From positions 1-64,000 of the forward strand of contig CANJCB010000008.1 in NCBI GenBank assembly GCA_947473305.1: a DNA stretch of 64,000 nt, written 5' to 3'. The position numbers and the translations under genes were made by a program. Numbering within the stretch: the first letter of the stretch is position 1; the number at the start of each line of letters is the position of its first letter. Under the pieces are notes generated by a model. The model was not told where the DNA came from. It was given only the letters and a program-made list of their open reading frames with translations, and made no database searches. Below are positions 63,659 to 64,000 of the stretch, in pieces. Origin of the DNA: Rhodospirillales bacterium (lineage in GTDB: Bacteria; Pseudomonadota; Alphaproteobacteria; ATCC43930; CGMCC-115725).

Positions 63659-63703
63659 ATGTTTTGTGCAGCGCAGCAAACAACCGATTTGCTTGAAATT
63701 TAA
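63659..63703 (+). CDS. Possible 14-residue leader peptide upstream of the DUF1127 gene
   Basis: ATG at 63659 with a strong GGGAGGA ribosome site seven bases upstream opens a 14-codon frame, MFCAAQQTTDLLEI, ending in TAA at 63701-63703. The DUF1127 start is 13 bases further on, with its own GGAG site. A well-placed ribosome site on so short a frame suggests a regulatory leader rather than a gene product, but this is inference. Confidence 0.4.
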   Translation: MFCAAQQTTDLLEI

Positions 63704-63715
63704 GGAGTACACGAA

Positions 63716-63943
63716 ATGATCTTCGCGCTCACGAACGCGATCAGCGATCTCGCCGGCAAGTTCGGCGATTGGCGGCGGCAGCAGCAGGCTTATGCCGAGC
63801 TTTCCGCTCTCGACGACCGGACCCTGGCCGACATCGGTCTGAACCGGGGCGATCTTCCCACCATCGCTCTCGAGAAGAAGATTGCCGCCAAGACCGTCGC
63901 GCAGGATGTCGCTTCCAGCGGCAACTACCGCCACGCGGCGTAA
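63716..63943 (+). CDS. DUF1127 domain small protein
   Basis: A 75-residue protein whose centre, LSALDDRTLADIGLNRGDL, is the DUF1127 (YjiS-like) motif with an Arg/Asp-rich helix. In alphaproteobacteria such small proteins can take part in stress response and RNA or phosphate-linked control. The N-terminal part WRRQQQAYAEL is helical. GGAG eleven bases upstream of the ATG and a preceding leader ORF suggest controlled translation. Confidence 0.85.
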   Translation: MIFALTNAISDLAGKFGDWRRQQQAYAELSALDDRTLADIGLNRGDLPTIALEKKIAAKTVAQDVASSGNYRHAA

Positions 63944-63963
63944 GGCTTAACACTTCATACCCG

Positions 63964-63989
63964 CCGCGCATCCCACTCGGGGAGCGCGG
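63964..63989 (+). terminator. GC hairpin near the right edge
   Basis: CCGCGC (63964-63969) and GCGCGG (63984-63989) form a 6-bp stem with a 14-base loop, 20 bases after the DUF1127 stop. No T-run is visible before the window ends, so this is tentative. Confidence 0.25.
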
Positions 63990-64000
63990 CCGCCACCGAG

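Overview
The window is a GC-rich chromosomal segment of an alphaproteobacterium, most probably Rhodospirillales-like; I do not assign a genus. Pointers to this group are a CcrM-type GANTC methylase next to rnhB, an F0 ATP synthase cluster (atpI-B-E-F'-F) separate from F1, the order mutY / DUF721 / DsbA-like / smc, an amidase-rnpB-mraZ junction, and a complete mraZ-to-ftsZ cluster running on into lpxC, bamD, recN and ligA. Genes are tightly packed with many 4-bp stop/start overlaps. The only mobile DNA is a partial insertion sequence at the left edge.

Layout. 1-2739: an IS5-family element that truncates one TauD-type dioxygenase gene, then an intact divergent paralogue and a secreted trypsin-like protease. 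2740-7021: a DenD-like epimerase (minus), leuCD (plus), an ACMSD-like amidohydrolase (minus) and tRNA-Gln (minus). 7169-12413: a ParB-domain protein, and a minus-strand run etfQO -> TPR lipoprotein -> ispE. 12511-17949: uracil-DNA glycosylase, lytic transglycosylase, moaB, a phosphotransferase-fold protein and a PA0069-type radical SAM protein. 17941-26817: alpha/beta hydrolase, rnhB, ccrM, a c-type cytochrome, mutY, a DciA-like protein, a DsbA-like protein and smc. 26972-29416: the F0 genes, closed by an intrinsic terminator. 29480-31723 (minus): an LhgO-like oxidase and alanine dehydrogenase. 32060-35768: an orphan OmpR-type regulator, Uup, AmpD-like amidase and RNase P RNA. 36076-60267: the division and cell-wall cluster, lipid A synthesis (lpxC), outer-membrane assembly (bamD) and DNA repair (recN, ligA). 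60230-63943: an MFS transporter, an aminopeptidase P and a small DUF1127 protein preceded by a possible leader peptide.

The core is peptidoglycan precursor synthesis (murE, murF, mraY, murD, murG, murC, murB, ddl) interleaved with divisome genes (rsmH, ftsL, ftsI, ftsW, ftsQ, ftsA, ftsZ), so precursor supply and septation are transcribed together. The accessory content is modest. I found no CRISPR array, prophage or obvious defence island. The less explained items are a ParB-domain protein with repeated PodJ-like helical segments, a 31-codon ORF exactly bridging ftsA and ftsZ, a LexA-like site inside nested inverted repeats upstream of mraZ, helically phased repeats and a perfect palindrome upstream of lpxC, and a 14-residue leader ORF before DUF1127. 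All are read by eye; coordinates of small sites should be good to the base, but functions are inferred.
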